31,564 nucleotides of DNA from JBBARC01 sp040400005 (GCA_040400005.1 JBBARC010000044.1:1-31564), one strand, 5' to 3'. Shown: positions 1 through 8,217, counted from the first letter of the stretch. Numbers and translations: made by a program. Notes: generated from the sequence alone by a model not told the origin.

Positions 1-144
1 TAACGTAATGGCCTGCGCGCCGAGAGTTGAGTCTTTTGAGGCAGTTAGCGTTCTCGCCCCTACCTGGGCAGTTACAGAAAAAGAGGACTCTTGCCTTGAA
101 GCAAGTTGCATTGATGATTGCTCTGCCATGATCAAGGTAGGCAT
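1..144 (-). other. Open frame running off the left edge; possible 5' end of an unknown gene
   Basis: A minus-strand frame has no stop from about position 198 to the window edge. In-frame ATG codons lie at 144-142 and 129-127. The downstream ATG gives a Ser/Thr-rich N-terminus starting MAEQSSMQLASRQ. Neither ATG has a clear ribosome binding site, and a plus-strand frame across the same bases is also open to the edge. It may be the start of a gene that continues outside the window, or chance. No family is recognised. Confidence 0.15.
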
Positions 145-189
145 CAACGCGGCTTGGTCTGCGAACCGGGTTGGCGGGCGGCAGCGCGC

Positions 190-252
190 CAAAAAAGACT
201 AATGCCAACCCGCTTTGATCCATTCTTCATGGGTCAATCCTTAAGCGGGTTA
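190..252 (-). terminator. Probable rho-independent terminator of prfA
   Basis: Directly after the prfA stop, read on the minus strand, AACCCGCT pairs with AGCGGGTT. An inner stem, TTGACCCAT with ATGGATCAA (one mismatch), closes on a short loop. A run of six T residues follows about ten bases later (A run at 191-196 on the plus strand). The T run is further from the stem than usual. If it works, prfA ends its transcript here and is not co-transcribed with a downstream prmC. Confidence 0.5.
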
Positions 253-1308
253 CTAATTATCCGCCGCCAACCGCGCCGCGACATCTTCGGCGGTTAGCGT
301 ATCGATGAATTCATCGAAATCGCCAGCCATAACCTTGTCGATTTTGTAGAGGGTAAGGTTCACCCGGTGATCAGACACACGGCCTTGGGGGAAGTTGTAG
401 GTGCGGATACGTTCGCTGCGATCGCCGGTGCCGACTTGTGATTTGCGATCGGCGGCGCGGGTTTCGTGTAAAGATGAGCGTTGGCGTTCGTAGAGGTGGG
501 AGCGCAGAATTTTCATCGCTTTGGCGCGGTTTTTGTGTTGGCTGCGTTCTTCCTGCATGGCGACCACAACGCCTGTCGGCATGTGGGTGATGCGCACGGC
601 GGATTCGGTTTTGTTGACGTGCTGGCCGCCGGCGCCGGAGGCGCGATAGACATCGATGCGCAGATCCGATTCGTTGATTTCCACATCAACTTCCTGCGCT
701 TCTGGCAGCACCGCGACGGTGACGGTAGAGGTATGGATGCGGCCCTGGGTTTCGGTTGCTGGCACGCGTTGCACGCGGTGCACGCCGGATTCAAATTTTA
801 GCCGGGCGAAGACATCGCGGCCGTTGATTTCGGCGATGCCTTCTTTCAGGCCGCCGAGTTCGCTTGCGTTGTATTCGAGCAATTCAAAGCGCCAGCCGCG
901 GGCGCCCGCGTATTTTTGGTAGGCGGTGAATAATTCGCCGGCGAACAACGCGGCTTCGTCGCCGCCGGCGGCCGGGCGAATTTCCAAAATGGCACTGCGC
1001 GCATCGGCTTCGTCTTTGGGCAGCATGGCGACGCGAATATCTTGTTCCAGCACCGGTATTAGGTGGCGCAGGCGATCGAGGTCTTCTTCGGCCATGGCGC
1101 GCATGTCGGGGTCGGATAGCAGGGATTCGGTACTGGCAAGATCGGCTTGGGCTATGTGCAACTCGCCAATGCGGGCAACGATGGGCTCAATTTCGGCGAG
1201 CTCTTTGGAGGCCCGCACGAACGCTTCCCCGGTGATCACTTCCGATAGCATGGCGTGTAGTTCTTCGGCACGGGCGACGATGCGATCTAGTTTTTCGGCG
1301 TAGTCCAT
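253..1308 (-). CDS. prfA: Peptide chain release factor 1
   Basis: Release factor 1 reads UAA and UAG in the ribosomal A site and triggers hydrolysis of peptidyl-tRNA. The 351-residue product has the normal family length. The codon-recognition tripeptide PAT is at residues 183-185, which marks RF1 rather than RF2 (SPF). The catalytic GGQ is at 227-229 in the context GAGGQHVNKTES. The N-terminal third is the usual charged helical domain 1. The ATG at 1308 is preceded by a distant AGGAC and a run of nine Gs (minus-strand Cs, 1327-1335). prmC, which encodes the methylase for the GGQ glutamine and often follows prfA, is not recognisable in the 250 bases downstream; a terminator-like hairpin is there instead. 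Identity is certain from sequence and length. Confidence 0.97.
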   Translation of the reverse strand: MDYAEKLDRIVARAEELHAMLSEVITGEAFVRASKELAEIEPIVARIGELHIAQADLASTESLLSDPDMRAMAEEDLDRLRHLIPVLEQDIRVAMLPKDEADARSAILEIRPAAGGDEAALFAGELFTAYQKYAGARGWRFELLEYNASELGGLKEGIAEINGRDVFARLKFESGVHRVQRVPATETQGRIHTSTVTVAVLPEAQEVDVEINESDLRIDVYRASGAGGQHVNKTESAVRITHMPTGVVVAMQEERSQHKNRAKAMKILRSHLYERQRSSLHETRAADRKSQVGTGDRSERIRTYNFPQGRVSDHRVNLTLYKIDKVMAGDFDEFIDTLTAEDVAARLAADN

Positions 1309-1340
1309 GTTGGGTTTAGTCCTGGTGGGGGGGGGCGGTT

Positions 1341-1383
1341 AAGATGGTGGATGGCGCAAGAGCTTATCGACCCCAGGCTTTGC
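1341..1383 (+). repeat. REP-like palindromic element, degenerate copy
   Basis: The core GGATGGCGCAAGAGCTTATC matches the copies at 1817-1859 and 24488-24530 at most positions. Its stem is weakened by GACCCC in place of CCGCCC. It is in the same orientation as the 1817 copy, so the two form imperfect direct repeats around the small membrane-protein gene. Confidence 0.6.
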
Positions 1384-1400
1384 TGTCGCTCGGGCGGATG

Positions 1401-1781
1401 CTAAGACTTGCCGTTAGGGTGTTTGAACAGTTTCTCGAAGCGATCCTCGGCTTCGGTGAGATGCCTGATCATGACATGGGACGCCAGATTGACACCAACA
1501 CCGGCAAAGAATAGCGGCAGGACGTAGAGAGTGGCCGAAAATTCTGAGGCAAAAAGTTGATCATCAAAAACGGATGGGGTTGCCACAGCCAGCGTTCGTA
1601 GCCGCTGCAACATGATGACATCGACGCTGGAGAGTATGACTAGCCCGAGGCCAAAACTGACCACCGATAGGCGGGAAATGGCGCGCTGCCACATCAGATA
1701 GACATAAACGCCGAGCGGTGCTGCGATCGAGCATAGCACGAGGGTAAAGAATTCACTTTCGAAAAAGACACTGTTTTTCAA
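1401..1781 (-). CDS. Small three-helix membrane protein, unknown function
   Basis: The 126-residue protein has three likely membrane segments, at about residues 10-30, 36-58 and 82-105. A positively charged loop (WQRAISR) follows the first, and the C-terminal tail is charged and soluble (AEDRFEKLFKHPNGKS). No family is recognised. ATG at 1781 is the natural start. The gene interrupts the alaS-hisS-prfA row on the same strand. Its base composition is visibly less GC-rich than its neighbours, and it lies between two direct copies of a REP-like palindrome (1341-1383 and 1817-1859). That layout suggests insertion between housekeeping genes, which is inference. The coding call rests on length, hydrophobic pattern and strand. 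Confidence 0.7.
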   Translation of the reverse strand: MKNSVFFESEFFTLVLCSIAAPLGVYVYLMWQRAISRLSVVSFGLGLVILSSVDVIMLQRLRTLAVATPSVFDDQLFASEFSATLYVLPLFFAGVGVNLASHVMIRHLTEAEDRFEKLFKHPNGKS

Positions 1782-1816
1782 GGGTGGACTCCTCGAGGTG
1801 CTCGACTGGTGCGGTT

Positions 1817-1859
1817 GCTATGGCGGATGACGCAAGGGCTTATCCGCCCTACGCTTCGC
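1817..1859 (+). repeat. REP-like palindromic element overlapping the hisS stop codon
   Basis: GGCGGAT at 1822-1828 pairs with ATCCGCC at 1842-1848 around GACGCAAGGGCTT, followed by CTACG. This is the best-preserved of four copies in the window (others at 1341, 11341, 24488). The hisS stop codon, CTA at 1849-1851 on the plus strand, is part of the conserved CCCTACG end of the element. Confidence 0.75.
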
Positions 1860-3090
1860 GCAGACTGTCCACCACATGTGCTAACGGCATTTCGGTTTGA
1901 CTGCCGTTGATTAGGTTTTTGACCGTGGCGATGCCGCGGGCGAGTTCGTCTTCGCCCAAAATGATGGCAGCGCGGGCGCCGATGCGGTTGGCGCGTTCTA
2001 GCCGGCGTTTCATGTTGCCACGATAGGCCATTTCCGCGCGCAGGCCGGCGCCGCGCAAGGCTTGCAGTAAGGGCAGCGCGGCGTTTTCTGCCGTATCGCC
2101 AATGGGGATCACGGCAATGGGGGCCGGCGGCGTGGGGGGTGATTGCAGCAGCATGGATAGGCGTTCAACGCCTGCGGCCCAGCCCACGGCGGGGGTTGGC
2201 GGGCCGCCCATTTCGGCAACCAGGCCATCGTAACGGCCACCGGCCAGCACGGTGCCTTGCGCACCAAGCTTTCTGGTGACGAATTCGAACGCGGTGTGGC
2301 TGTAATAATCTAAGCCGCGCACAATGTGGGGGTTTTCGGTGAACGGCACGCCGAGTTTGGTGAGCAGGCAACGCACATCATCCCAAAAACGGGCGGCATC
2401 GGGCGATAGATAGGGACCGATTTTTGGCGCATCGGCCAGCAAGGCGCGATCGGACTCATCTTTACTATCCAGGATGCGTAAAGGGTTTTTGTACAAACGA
2501 TCGAGGCTTTGTTTGGAAAGCTGGCTTTGGTGATCGGTAAAATATGCAATCAGGGCGGCCCGCCAAGCATCGCGGCTGGCGCTATCGCCCAGCGTGTTGA
2601 TCTCCAAAGTTACGTCGTCGGCGATGCCAAGGTTGCGCAAAATATCGAGGCCGAGCGCGATCACTTCAGCATCGGCCAAGGGATCGGGTGAGCCCAAAAT
2701 TTCGGCACCGATTTGATAAAATTGCCGGTAGCGGCCTTTTTGCGGTCGTTCGTAGCGAAACATCGGGCCAGCATAAAACACTTTTTGCGGCAGGGTTTGG
2801 GTGAGGCCGTTGGTGACCAGGGCGCGGCAAATGCCGGCGGTGTTTTCTGGCCGCAGGGTCAGGCTATCGCCGCCGCGATCCTCGAACGAATACATTTCTT
2901 TGCTAACGATATCGGAGGTTTCACCCAACGTGCGGGCGAACACGCGGGTTTCCTCAAAAATCGGCGTGGTCCATTCGTCCAACCCGTAAGTGCTGGCAAC
3001 ACGCCGCGCGGTGTCGATCACATGGGTGTGGCGGCGCTGATCCTCGCCGATAATATCGCGGGTGCCGCGGGCGGGTTGCGGGTTGCTCAT
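1849..3090 (-). CDS. hisS: Histidyl-tRNA synthetase
   Basis: This class II synthetase charges tRNA-His with histidine in the cytoplasm. The 413-residue product has motif 2 around LRPENTAG (79-86) and FRYERPQKGRYRQF (111-124). The histidine-binding segment GLDYYSH is at 259-265 and motif 3 GWAAGVERL at 303-311. A C-terminal anticodon-binding domain runs from about 320 to the end. ATG at 3090 lies 9 bp after the alaS stop, so the two are almost certainly co-transcribed; no strong Shine-Dalgarno is visible, which fits translation coupled to alaS. The stop codon falls inside a REP-like palindrome, and the protein ends LREA, as if the element had been taken up at the 3' end. Identity is certain. 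Confidence 0.97.
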   Translation of the reverse strand: MSNPQPARGTRDIIGEDQRRHTHVIDTARRVASTYGLDEWTTPIFEETRVFARTLGETSDIVSKEMYSFEDRGGDSLTLRPENTAGICRALVTNGLTQTLPQKVFYAGPMFRYERPQKGRYRQFYQIGAEILGSPDPLADAEVIALGLDILRNLGIADDVTLEINTLGDSASRDAWRAALIAYFTDHQSQLSKQSLDRLYKNPLRILDSKDESDRALLADAPKIGPYLSPDAARFWDDVRCLLTKLGVPFTENPHIVRGLDYYSHTAFEFVTRKLGAQGTVLAGGRYDGLVAEMGGPPTPAVGWAAGVERLSMLLQSPPTPPAPIAVIPIGDTAENAALPLLQALRGAGLRAEMAYRGNMKRRLERANRIGARAAIILGEDELARGIATVKNLINGSQTEMPLAHVVDSLREA

Positions 3091-3099
3091 GGGTGTTGC

Positions 3100-5745
3100 T
3101 TAACCGGCGCGCAAAATGGCGCGGATGGCGTCTAACGCGGCCTCGGCAGCCGTTGCATCAGGGCCGCCGGCCTGGGCCATGTCTGGCCTGCCGCCACCAC
3201 CCTTGCCGCCGACCGCGACACTGGCGGCGCGTACCAGATCCACCGCCGAAAACCGCGCAACGAGGGTGGCGTTGACCGCGGTAACGATACTCACTTTGTC
3301 ATCGGCGGTAGAAATCACCGCCACCACCTGGGCATCGCCTTGCTTTAAAATTGTCTCGGCCAGAGCTTTCAAATCTTTGGCGGCAAAATCTGCGCTGATA
3401 CGGCCAGTGAAGGTAACATCGCCAATTGTTTCGCAAGTGTCTGCTGCACTGCCGCCGGTTGCTAATTTCTTTTGCAGTTCGGTGATCTGGCGTTCGAGTT
3501 TTTTGCGGTCTTCGATTAACGCTGCCACCCGGGCCGGCGCCTCGGCCGGGCTTGCGCGCAAATAATGGGCAATTTCGGCCATGCGGCGATCGGTTTCGGC
3601 AATAGCAGCCAAAGCGGCTTCCCCACACACCGCTTCGATGCGCCGCACCCCGGCCGAAACACCGGTTTCTGATACGATACGAAATAGCCCGATATCGCCG
3701 GTGCGGGTAACGTGGGTGCCGCCGCAAAGCTCGATGGAATAAGCACCGCGTTCTGCATCGCCATCGCCCATACTGACCACACGCACTTCGTCGCCGTATT
3801 TTTCGCCAAACAGCGCCATCGCCCCTTCGGCGACCGCCTCATCGGGGGTCATTAGCCGGGTGGTGACGGCGGCGTTTTCGCGGATGCGGGCGTTGACCTC
3901 GTCCTGCGCGTGGGCGAGTTCTTCAGCGGTAACAGGTTTGGTGTGGCTAACATCGAAACGCAGCCGATCGGGCGCGTTCAAACTGCCTTTTTGGCTGACA
4001 TGCGCGCCCAAACGGCGGCGCAGCGCTTCGTGCAGCAAGTGGGTTGCGCTGTGATGGGCGCGAATGGCGCCGCGGCGGGCGTGATCCACGGTTGCGACCA
4101 CCGCCATGCCGGGGGCGAGCGTGCCCGCCACCACCACGCCCATGTGCACAAACAAATCGCCGCGTTTCTTTTGGGTGTCGGTAATGTCGATGATTAAACC
4201 GTCCGCGCCGGTGATGCGGCCGGAATCGCCAACTTGGCCGCCACTTTCGGCATAGAACGGGGTTTGGTTCAGAATGAGCGACACGGCCGCGCCCGGGCCG
4301 GTGGTTTGCGCAGGCGCGCCGTCCACCAGCACCACCAGCACTTCGGCTTCGGCGGTTTCGGTGGCGTAGCCCAAAAATTCGCTGGCGCCGTGGGTTTCGC
4401 GCAAATCAAACCAGCCGGTCTCGCTGGATGTATCGCCAGATCCGCTCCAGGCGGCGCGGGCGCGGGTGCGCTGTTCGGCCATGGCGGCGGTAAAGCCGGC
4501 GACATCGACGGCGCGGCCGGTTTCGCGCAACGCATCTTCGGTGAGATCGAGCGGGAAGCCAAAGGTATCATACAATTTGAAGGCAACCGCGCCGGAGAGT
4601 TTTTCGCCGGCACCTAACGCGTCGGTGGCATCGGTCAGCATCGACAGCCCGCGTTCTAGCATGGCCTTGAAACGGTTTTCTTCCAGTTTTAGGGTCTCGC
4701 TGATCAATGCTTCAGCCCGGCCTAATTCCGGGTAGGCGGCACCCATTTGGCGCACCAGGGCGGGGACCAGCTTGTAAAATACCGGGTCGCGCGTGCCCAT
4801 CATGTGCAAATGGCGCATGGCGCGGCGCATGATGCGGCGTAACACGTAGCCGCGCCCTTCGTTAGACGGCAGCACCCCGTCGGCAATCAAAAAACTGGTG
4901 CTGCGTAAATGATCGGCAACCACCCGATGGCTGACCCTAAACGGCCCGTCGGCGGCAACCCCAGTCGCATCCGCACTGGCGGCAATCAGGGCCACAAAAG
5001 TGTCCGTATCGTAATTGTCGTGCTTACCCTGCAAAATGGCGGCGAGGCGTTCCAGCCCCATGCCGGTATCGATTGAGGGCCGTGGTAATGCTGTGCGGGT
5101 GCCGGGGGGGCCTTCCTCGAACTGCATAAAAACCAGGTTCCAGATTTCGATAAACCGGTCGCCATCCTCATCGGCGCTGCCCGGCGGCCCGCCGGGCACG
5201 TGGTCGCCGTGGTCGAAAAAAATCTCGGAACACGGGCCGCACGGGCCGGTATCGCCCATGCGCCAGAAATTATCGGCGGTTGGGATGCGTATAATGCGGC
5301 TATCAGGCAGGCCGGCAATGCGGCGCCACAGGCTGGCGGCCTCTTCATCGTCAGCATAGACAGTCACCAGCAGTTTGTCCGCCGGCAGGGCAAAATCGCG
5401 GGTGATCAGGGACCAGGCCAGCTCGATCGCGCGATCCTTAAAATAGTCGCCAAAGCTGAAATTGCCGAGCATCTCGAAAAACGTGTGGTGGCGCGCGGTG
5501 TAGCCCACGTTATCCAGGTCGTTGTGCTTGCCACCGGCGCGCACGCATTTTTGCGCACTGACCGCGCGCGGTATGGCGCGGCGTTCGGCGCCGGTGAACA
5601 CATTCTTGAACTGCACCATGCCGGCGTTGGTAAACAGCAAGGTGGGGTCGTTGCGCGGCACCAGGGGGGAGCTTGGTACAACCTCGTGGCCCTCGCGGGC
5701 AAAATAATCGAGGAAAGTCGCGCGGATATCATTGCTACTGGCCAT
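3100..5745 (-). CDS. alaS: Alanyl-tRNA synthetase
   Basis: This class II synthetase charges tRNA-Ala and clears mischarged Ser/Gly. The 881 residues match the full-length bacterial form. The aminoacylation core holds GMVQFKNVFTG at 42-52, RHHTFFEMLGNFSFGDYFK around 85-103, and the DTGMGLER region at 226-233. The editing domain keeps its metal ligands HxxxH (H565, H569) and CGGTH (C674, H678). A coiled linker is followed by the glycine-rich C-Ala domain (GGKGGGGRPDMAQAGG). ATG at 5745 gives the conserved start MASSNDIRATFLDYF. In many alphaproteobacteria alaS follows recA; here it leads directly into hisS. Its upstream region holds the 5812-5937 palindromic repeat pair rather than an obvious promoter. 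Confidence 0.98.
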   Translation of the reverse strand: MASSNDIRATFLDYFAREGHEVVPSSPLVPRNDPTLLFTNAGMVQFKNVFTGAERRAIPRAVSAQKCVRAGGKHNDLDNVGYTARHHTFFEMLGNFSFGDYFKDRAIELAWSLITRDFALPADKLLVTVYADDEEAASLWRRIAGLPDSRIIRIPTADNFWRMGDTGPCGPCSEIFFDHGDHVPGGPPGSADEDGDRFIEIWNLVFMQFEEGPPGTRTALPRPSIDTGMGLERLAAILQGKHDNYDTDTFVALIAASADATGVAADGPFRVSHRVVADHLRSTSFLIADGVLPSNEGRGYVLRRIMRRAMRHLHMMGTRDPVFYKLVPALVRQMGAAYPELGRAEALISETLKLEENRFKAMLERGLSMLTDATDALGAGEKLSGAVAFKLYDTFGFPLDLTEDALRETGRAVDVAGFTAAMAEQRTRARAAWSGSGDTSSETGWFDLRETHGASEFLGYATETAEAEVLVVLVDGAPAQTTGPGAAVSLILNQTPFYAESGGQVGDSGRITGADGLIIDITDTQKKRGDLFVHMGVVVAGTLAPGMAVVATVDHARRGAIRAHHSATHLLHEALRRRLGAHVSQKGSLNAPDRLRFDVSHTKPVTAEELAHAQDEVNARIRENAAVTTRLMTPDEAVAEGAMALFGEKYGDEVRVVSMGDGDAERGAYSIELCGGTHVTRTGDIGLFRIVSETGVSAGVRRIEAVCGEAALAAIAETDRRMAEIAHYLRASPAEAPARVAALIEDRKKLERQITELQKKLATGGSAADTCETIGDVTFTGRISADFAAKDLKALAETILKQGDAQVVAVISTADDKVSIVTAVNATLVARFSAVDLVRAASVAVGGKGGGGRPDMAQAGGPDATAAEAALDAIRAILRAG

Positions 5746-5811
5746 GCGTAGGCACGTAGCGCAGGCGGCGGGGGGAAGGGAAGGGCGGCTGGGCGGGGAG
5801 GAAGGTTAAGG

Positions 5812-5937
5812 TCTTCTTTTCTGAAGAAAAGAAGCAAAAGACTTTTATCATGTTGGTTCGGAGTGCTGGGTGACTTGGTTGCCCCAGGCCCAGCATAGTA
5901 AAAGTCTTTTTGCTTCTTTTCTTCAGAAAAAGAAAAT
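5812..5937. repeat. Inverted pair of AAAAGTCTTTT/GAAGAAAAAGAAG palindromic arms (copy A)
   Basis: The left arm (about 5812-5849) and right arm (about 5899-5937) are inverted copies around a roughly 50-base centre. Each arm contains two palindromes. One is CTTCTTTTCT-GA-AGAAAAGAAG at 5813-5834, matched at 5913-5934. The other is AAAAGACTTTT at 5836-5846, matched at 5900-5910. The right arm ends 3 bases from the purK stop codon. The centre shares GCTGGGCCTGGGGCA (minus strand, next to the right arm) with copy E at 30.2 kb. The two arms could pair into one long hairpin. Confidence 0.9.
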
Positions 5938-5939
5938 CC

Positions 5940-7112
5940 TTAAACTTTTACGTGCGTGCCGAGGCACCCAAGCGCCGCCTGGATACCAAATTCGCCGGGT
6001 AGGGCGCCGTGGGGGAATAGGCGGGTGACGTGCCCCATTTTGCGGCCTGGGCGGGCTTCGGTTTTGCCGTAGTGGTGGGCGATAAGGCCTTGGGTTTGCA
6101 GAATTTCTGGCCATAGCGCCATGTCATCGGGGCCGACCAAGTTTTTCATTGCCGCATCTGAATGGCGTACTGCTTGCGGCAGGGGAAGGCCGGCGATGGC
6201 GCGGATGTGCATTTCGAACTGGCTGACTGGGCAGGCATCGATGGTCCAGTGGCCGGAGTTGTGCGGGCGGGGGGCGATTTCGTTGACCAGCACGCGGCCG
6301 GCGCTATCCACAAACATTTCGACCGCCAGAAGGCCTACCAGGCGGATGGTTTGGGCGATGAGGCGGGCGGTGTCGGTGGCCGCGGCGGCGATTTCGGCGG
6401 TGATTGGGGCGGGGGCGAGGGTTAAGTCTAGGATGTGGTTGCGGTGGCGGTTGAGCACGGGGTCGAAGCTGACGATAGTGCCATCGGCGCCGCGGGCGAC
6501 GATGACGCTGATTTCGCAGGCAAAATCTATAAATTGTTCTAGGATCAGGGGCTTGGGCGCGAGGGTTGCGAAGGCGGTTTGGGCATCTTCGAGGCTGCGC
6601 ACCACCGCTTGACCGCGGCCATCGTAGCCTAGCGTGGTGGTTTTGAGCACGGCGGGCAGGCCGATGGCGGCGATGGCGGCGGGTAGATCATCGAGCCGAT
6701 CGACCGGCGCCCAGGCGGCGGTGGCAGCACCAGCGCCATTGATAAAGCTTTTTTCGGCGATACGGTCCTGGCTGACCCGCAGTAGGGCGACCGACGGGCG
6801 CACCGGGCGGTGGGCGGCCAGGATTTCGAGGCCAGCGGCGCTAATGTTTTCAAATTCAAAGGTAATCACGTCGCAGGTTTGCGCAAATTTGGCGAGCACG
6901 TCGGGGTCATCGTAGGCGCCGATGGTGGTGCCGGCCGACACCTGGCTTGCCGGTGCATCCGGCCCGGTTGCCAGGATATGGGCGCGAAACCCTAAGCGGG
7001 CGGCGGCGATGGCGGACATGCGGCCGAGCTGGCCGCCGCCGACGATGCCGATGACGGCGCCGGGCGGGAGGGGGAAATGGTCTGTCTGATCAGTCCCGAC
7101 ATGACCAGTCAC
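5940..7112 (-). CDS. purK: N5-carboxyaminoimidazole ribonucleotide synthase
   Basis: PurK is an ATP-grasp enzyme that converts aminoimidazole ribonucleotide, bicarbonate and ATP to N5-CAIR in purine synthesis. The 390-residue protein has the N-terminal nucleotide-like fold (GIVGGGQLGRM, residues 22-32). The ATP-grasp segment includes YDGRGQ, and the metal/substrate motif NEIAPRPHNSGHWT lies near residue 280. The start is a GTG at 7112-7110 overlapping the purE TGA as GTGA, a 4-base overlap typical of translational coupling; the nearby ATG at 7102 is out of frame. Its product is the substrate of the PurE encoded just upstream. A palindromic repeat arm follows 3 bases after the stop. Confidence 0.96.
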   Translation of the reverse strand: MTGHVGTDQTDHFPLPPGAVIGIVGGGQLGRMSAIAAARLGFRAHILATGPDAPASQVSAGTTIGAYDDPDVLAKFAQTCDVITFEFENISAAGLEILAAHRPVRPSVALLRVSQDRIAEKSFINGAGAATAAWAPVDRLDDLPAAIAAIGLPAVLKTTTLGYDGRGQAVVRSLEDAQTAFATLAPKPLILEQFIDFACEISVIVARGADGTIVSFDPVLNRHRNHILDLTLAPAPITAEIAAAATDTARLIAQTIRLVGLLAVEMFVDSAGRVLVNEIAPRPHNSGHWTIDACPVSQFEMHIRAIAGLPLPQAVRHSDAAMKNLVGPDDMALWPEILQTQGLIAHHYGKTEARPGRKMGHVTRLFPHGALPGEFGIQAALGCLGTHVKV

Positions 7113-7618
7113 AACGGGGCGGGGCTTTCGTCCACTGATGCGGTTTGCTCGGCGCGCCAGGCATCTAGGCGCTGAGCCAGGGCGGCATCGGTGGTGGCCA
7201 AAATGGCAACGGCCAGCAGGGCCGCGTTGATTGCGCCGGCGCGGCCGATGGCGAGCGTGCCGACCGGGATACCGGCCGGCATTTGAATAATGGAGAGCAA
7301 ACTATCCATGCCGGTCAGCGCATGGCTTTGCACCGGCACGCCGAGCACCGGCAGCGGGGTGTGGGCTGCACACATGCCGGGCAGATGGGCGGCACCGCCG
7401 GCGCCGGCGATGATTAGGCGCAAACCACGGCTGCGGGCGGAGGTTGCATACTCGCGCAACCGGTCTGGCGTGCGGTGGGCCGAGACGATGCGCACTTCGT
7501 GGGCGACACCCAGCACGCTGAGGGTTTCGGCGGTGTGGTGCATGGTGGCCCAATCGGACTGGCTGCCCATGATGACGCCGACCAAGGGTGTGTCTGCGCT
7601 GGCAATAGGGGCGGTCAT
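7109..7618 (-). CDS. purE: N5-carboxyaminoimidazole ribonucleotide mutase
   Basis: This class I PurE moves the carboxylate of N5-CAIR to give CAIR, the step after PurK. The 169-residue product carries GSQSDW (18-23), the catalytic-site SAHRTP (46-51) and GAGGAAHLPG (72-81). GMDSLLSIIQMP also matches, with the usual MASLLSIVQMP slightly varied. The ATG at 7618-7616 overlaps the stop of the upstream DUF465 gene as ATGA, and the purE stop overlaps the purK start. The three genes therefore form one tightly coupled operon. The last 15 or so residues are a variable tail. Confidence 0.96.
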   Translation of the reverse strand: MTAPIASADTPLVGVIMGSQSDWATMHHTAETLSVLGVAHEVRIVSAHRTPDRLREYATSARSRGLRLIIAGAGGAAHLPGMCAAHTPLPVLGVPVQSHALTGMDSLLSIIQMPAGIPVGTLAIGRAGAINAALLAVAILATTDAALAQRLDAWRAEQTASVDESPAPL

Positions 7619-7815
7619 GCGATGTTATCAGGGATCAGATGGCTTTCGAGCCACGAGATTTCATCTTTGAGCATGAGTTTTCTTTTTTTCAGGCGCTGGA
7701 CCTGGAGCTGATCGAGCTTTTGTTCGGCTAGGCGCGCGATGACCGTATCGAGGTCGCGGTGCTCGCTGCGCAATTCGTGAAGCTTGCGCAAAAGGGAGTC
7801 GCGATCTGTAAGCAT
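7615..7815 (-). CDS. DUF465 (YdcH-like) small coiled-coil protein
   Basis: The 66-residue protein matches the DUF465/YdcH family: a helical hairpin with the signature LRKLHELRSEHRDLDTVI in the first helix and LKKRKLMLKDEISWLE in the second. The family is common in Proteobacteria and its molecular role is unknown; it looks like a soluble antiparallel coiled coil. The gene leads the purE-purK operon with 4-base overlaps, so it is translated with them, although no purine role is known. ATG at 7815 is the only good start; a Shine-Dalgarno is not obvious. A second family member (8050-8214) is divergent across a 234-bp gap. Confidence 0.88.
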   Translation of the reverse strand: MLTDRDSLLRKLHELRSEHRDLDTVIARLAEQKLDQLQVQRLKKRKLMLKDEISWLESHLIPDNIA

Positions 7816-8049
7816 TGCGCGGATTTAGCACAGGCTGGCACCCTGGCCGCAAGGCTTTGCTTAACGATATCGGCGAAAAAGCCCGAGGCGGCCGCATGCG
7901 GGGGGGGGGGCGGGGCAATTTTGGCCCAAAAATTAATGTCTTTAATGTGGCAATTTGCCGCGGCGTTGTATTACGTTTCTGTGGCACGCCCGCTTTGGCG
8001 TGCTTTTGGCCCCGCCCCCGTTTGGGCGTGTGCCTGGCAAGGAGGTACC
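7816..8049 (+). promoter_or_regulatory. Divergent control region with an 11-G tract and leader hairpins
   Basis: The gap between the two divergent DUF465 genes contains a run of 11 G residues (7900-7910). GCACGCC (7984-7990) pairs with GGCGTGC (7997-8003) and is followed by TTTT, the form of an intrinsic terminator on the plus strand. A second hairpin follows, CGCCC (8013-8017) with GGGCG (8024-8028). A strong Shine-Dalgarno AAGGAGG lies at about 8039-8045, just before the ATG at 8050. The terminator shape in front of the start suggests attenuation or insulation, which is inference. No promoter could be assigned with confidence. Confidence 0.4.
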
Positions 8050-8214
8050 ATGAGCCTGCAAGGCCGTATCGAAAGCCTGTCTGATCGTCATGCCAGCCTG
8101 GAAGCGCGGATATCGACGGAAGATCACCGTCCCCGCCCAGATGATCTGGAACTGGCACGATTGAAAATTCAAAAGCTCAAACTGAAGGACGAGTTAGAAA
8201 AACTTCGAATGTGA
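8050..8214 (+). CDS. Second DUF465 (YdcH-like) small protein
   Basis: The 54-residue product reads MSLQGRIESLSDRHASLEA, then a Pro/Arg/Asp linker, then LELARLKIQKLKLKDELEKL. This is the DUF465 helical hairpin with its conserved second-helix LKKxKLxLKDEI pattern. The ATG at 8050 has an excellent Shine-Dalgarno, AAGGAGG, five bases upstream, which fixes the start well inside the longer open frame. It is a paralogue of the DUF465 gene at 7615-7815 and points away from it. The end is followed by two hairpins. Function unknown. Confidence 0.85.
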   Translation: MSLQGRIESLSDRHASLEARISTEDHRPRPDDLELARLKIQKLKLKDELEKLRM

Positions 8215-8217
8215 TAG

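Noticed and set aside
8..202. Plus-strand open frame of 64 codons at the left edge
   Set aside because: It has no ribosome binding site, no recognisable family, and lies over the prfA terminator hairpin and a competing open frame on the other strand.
144..230. Minus-strand 28-codon ORF (MKNGSKRV...) with AAGGA upstream, just after prfA
   Set aside because: It lies inside the inverted repeat that forms the likely prfA terminator and stops quickly; the Shine-Dalgarno is part of the stem-loop.
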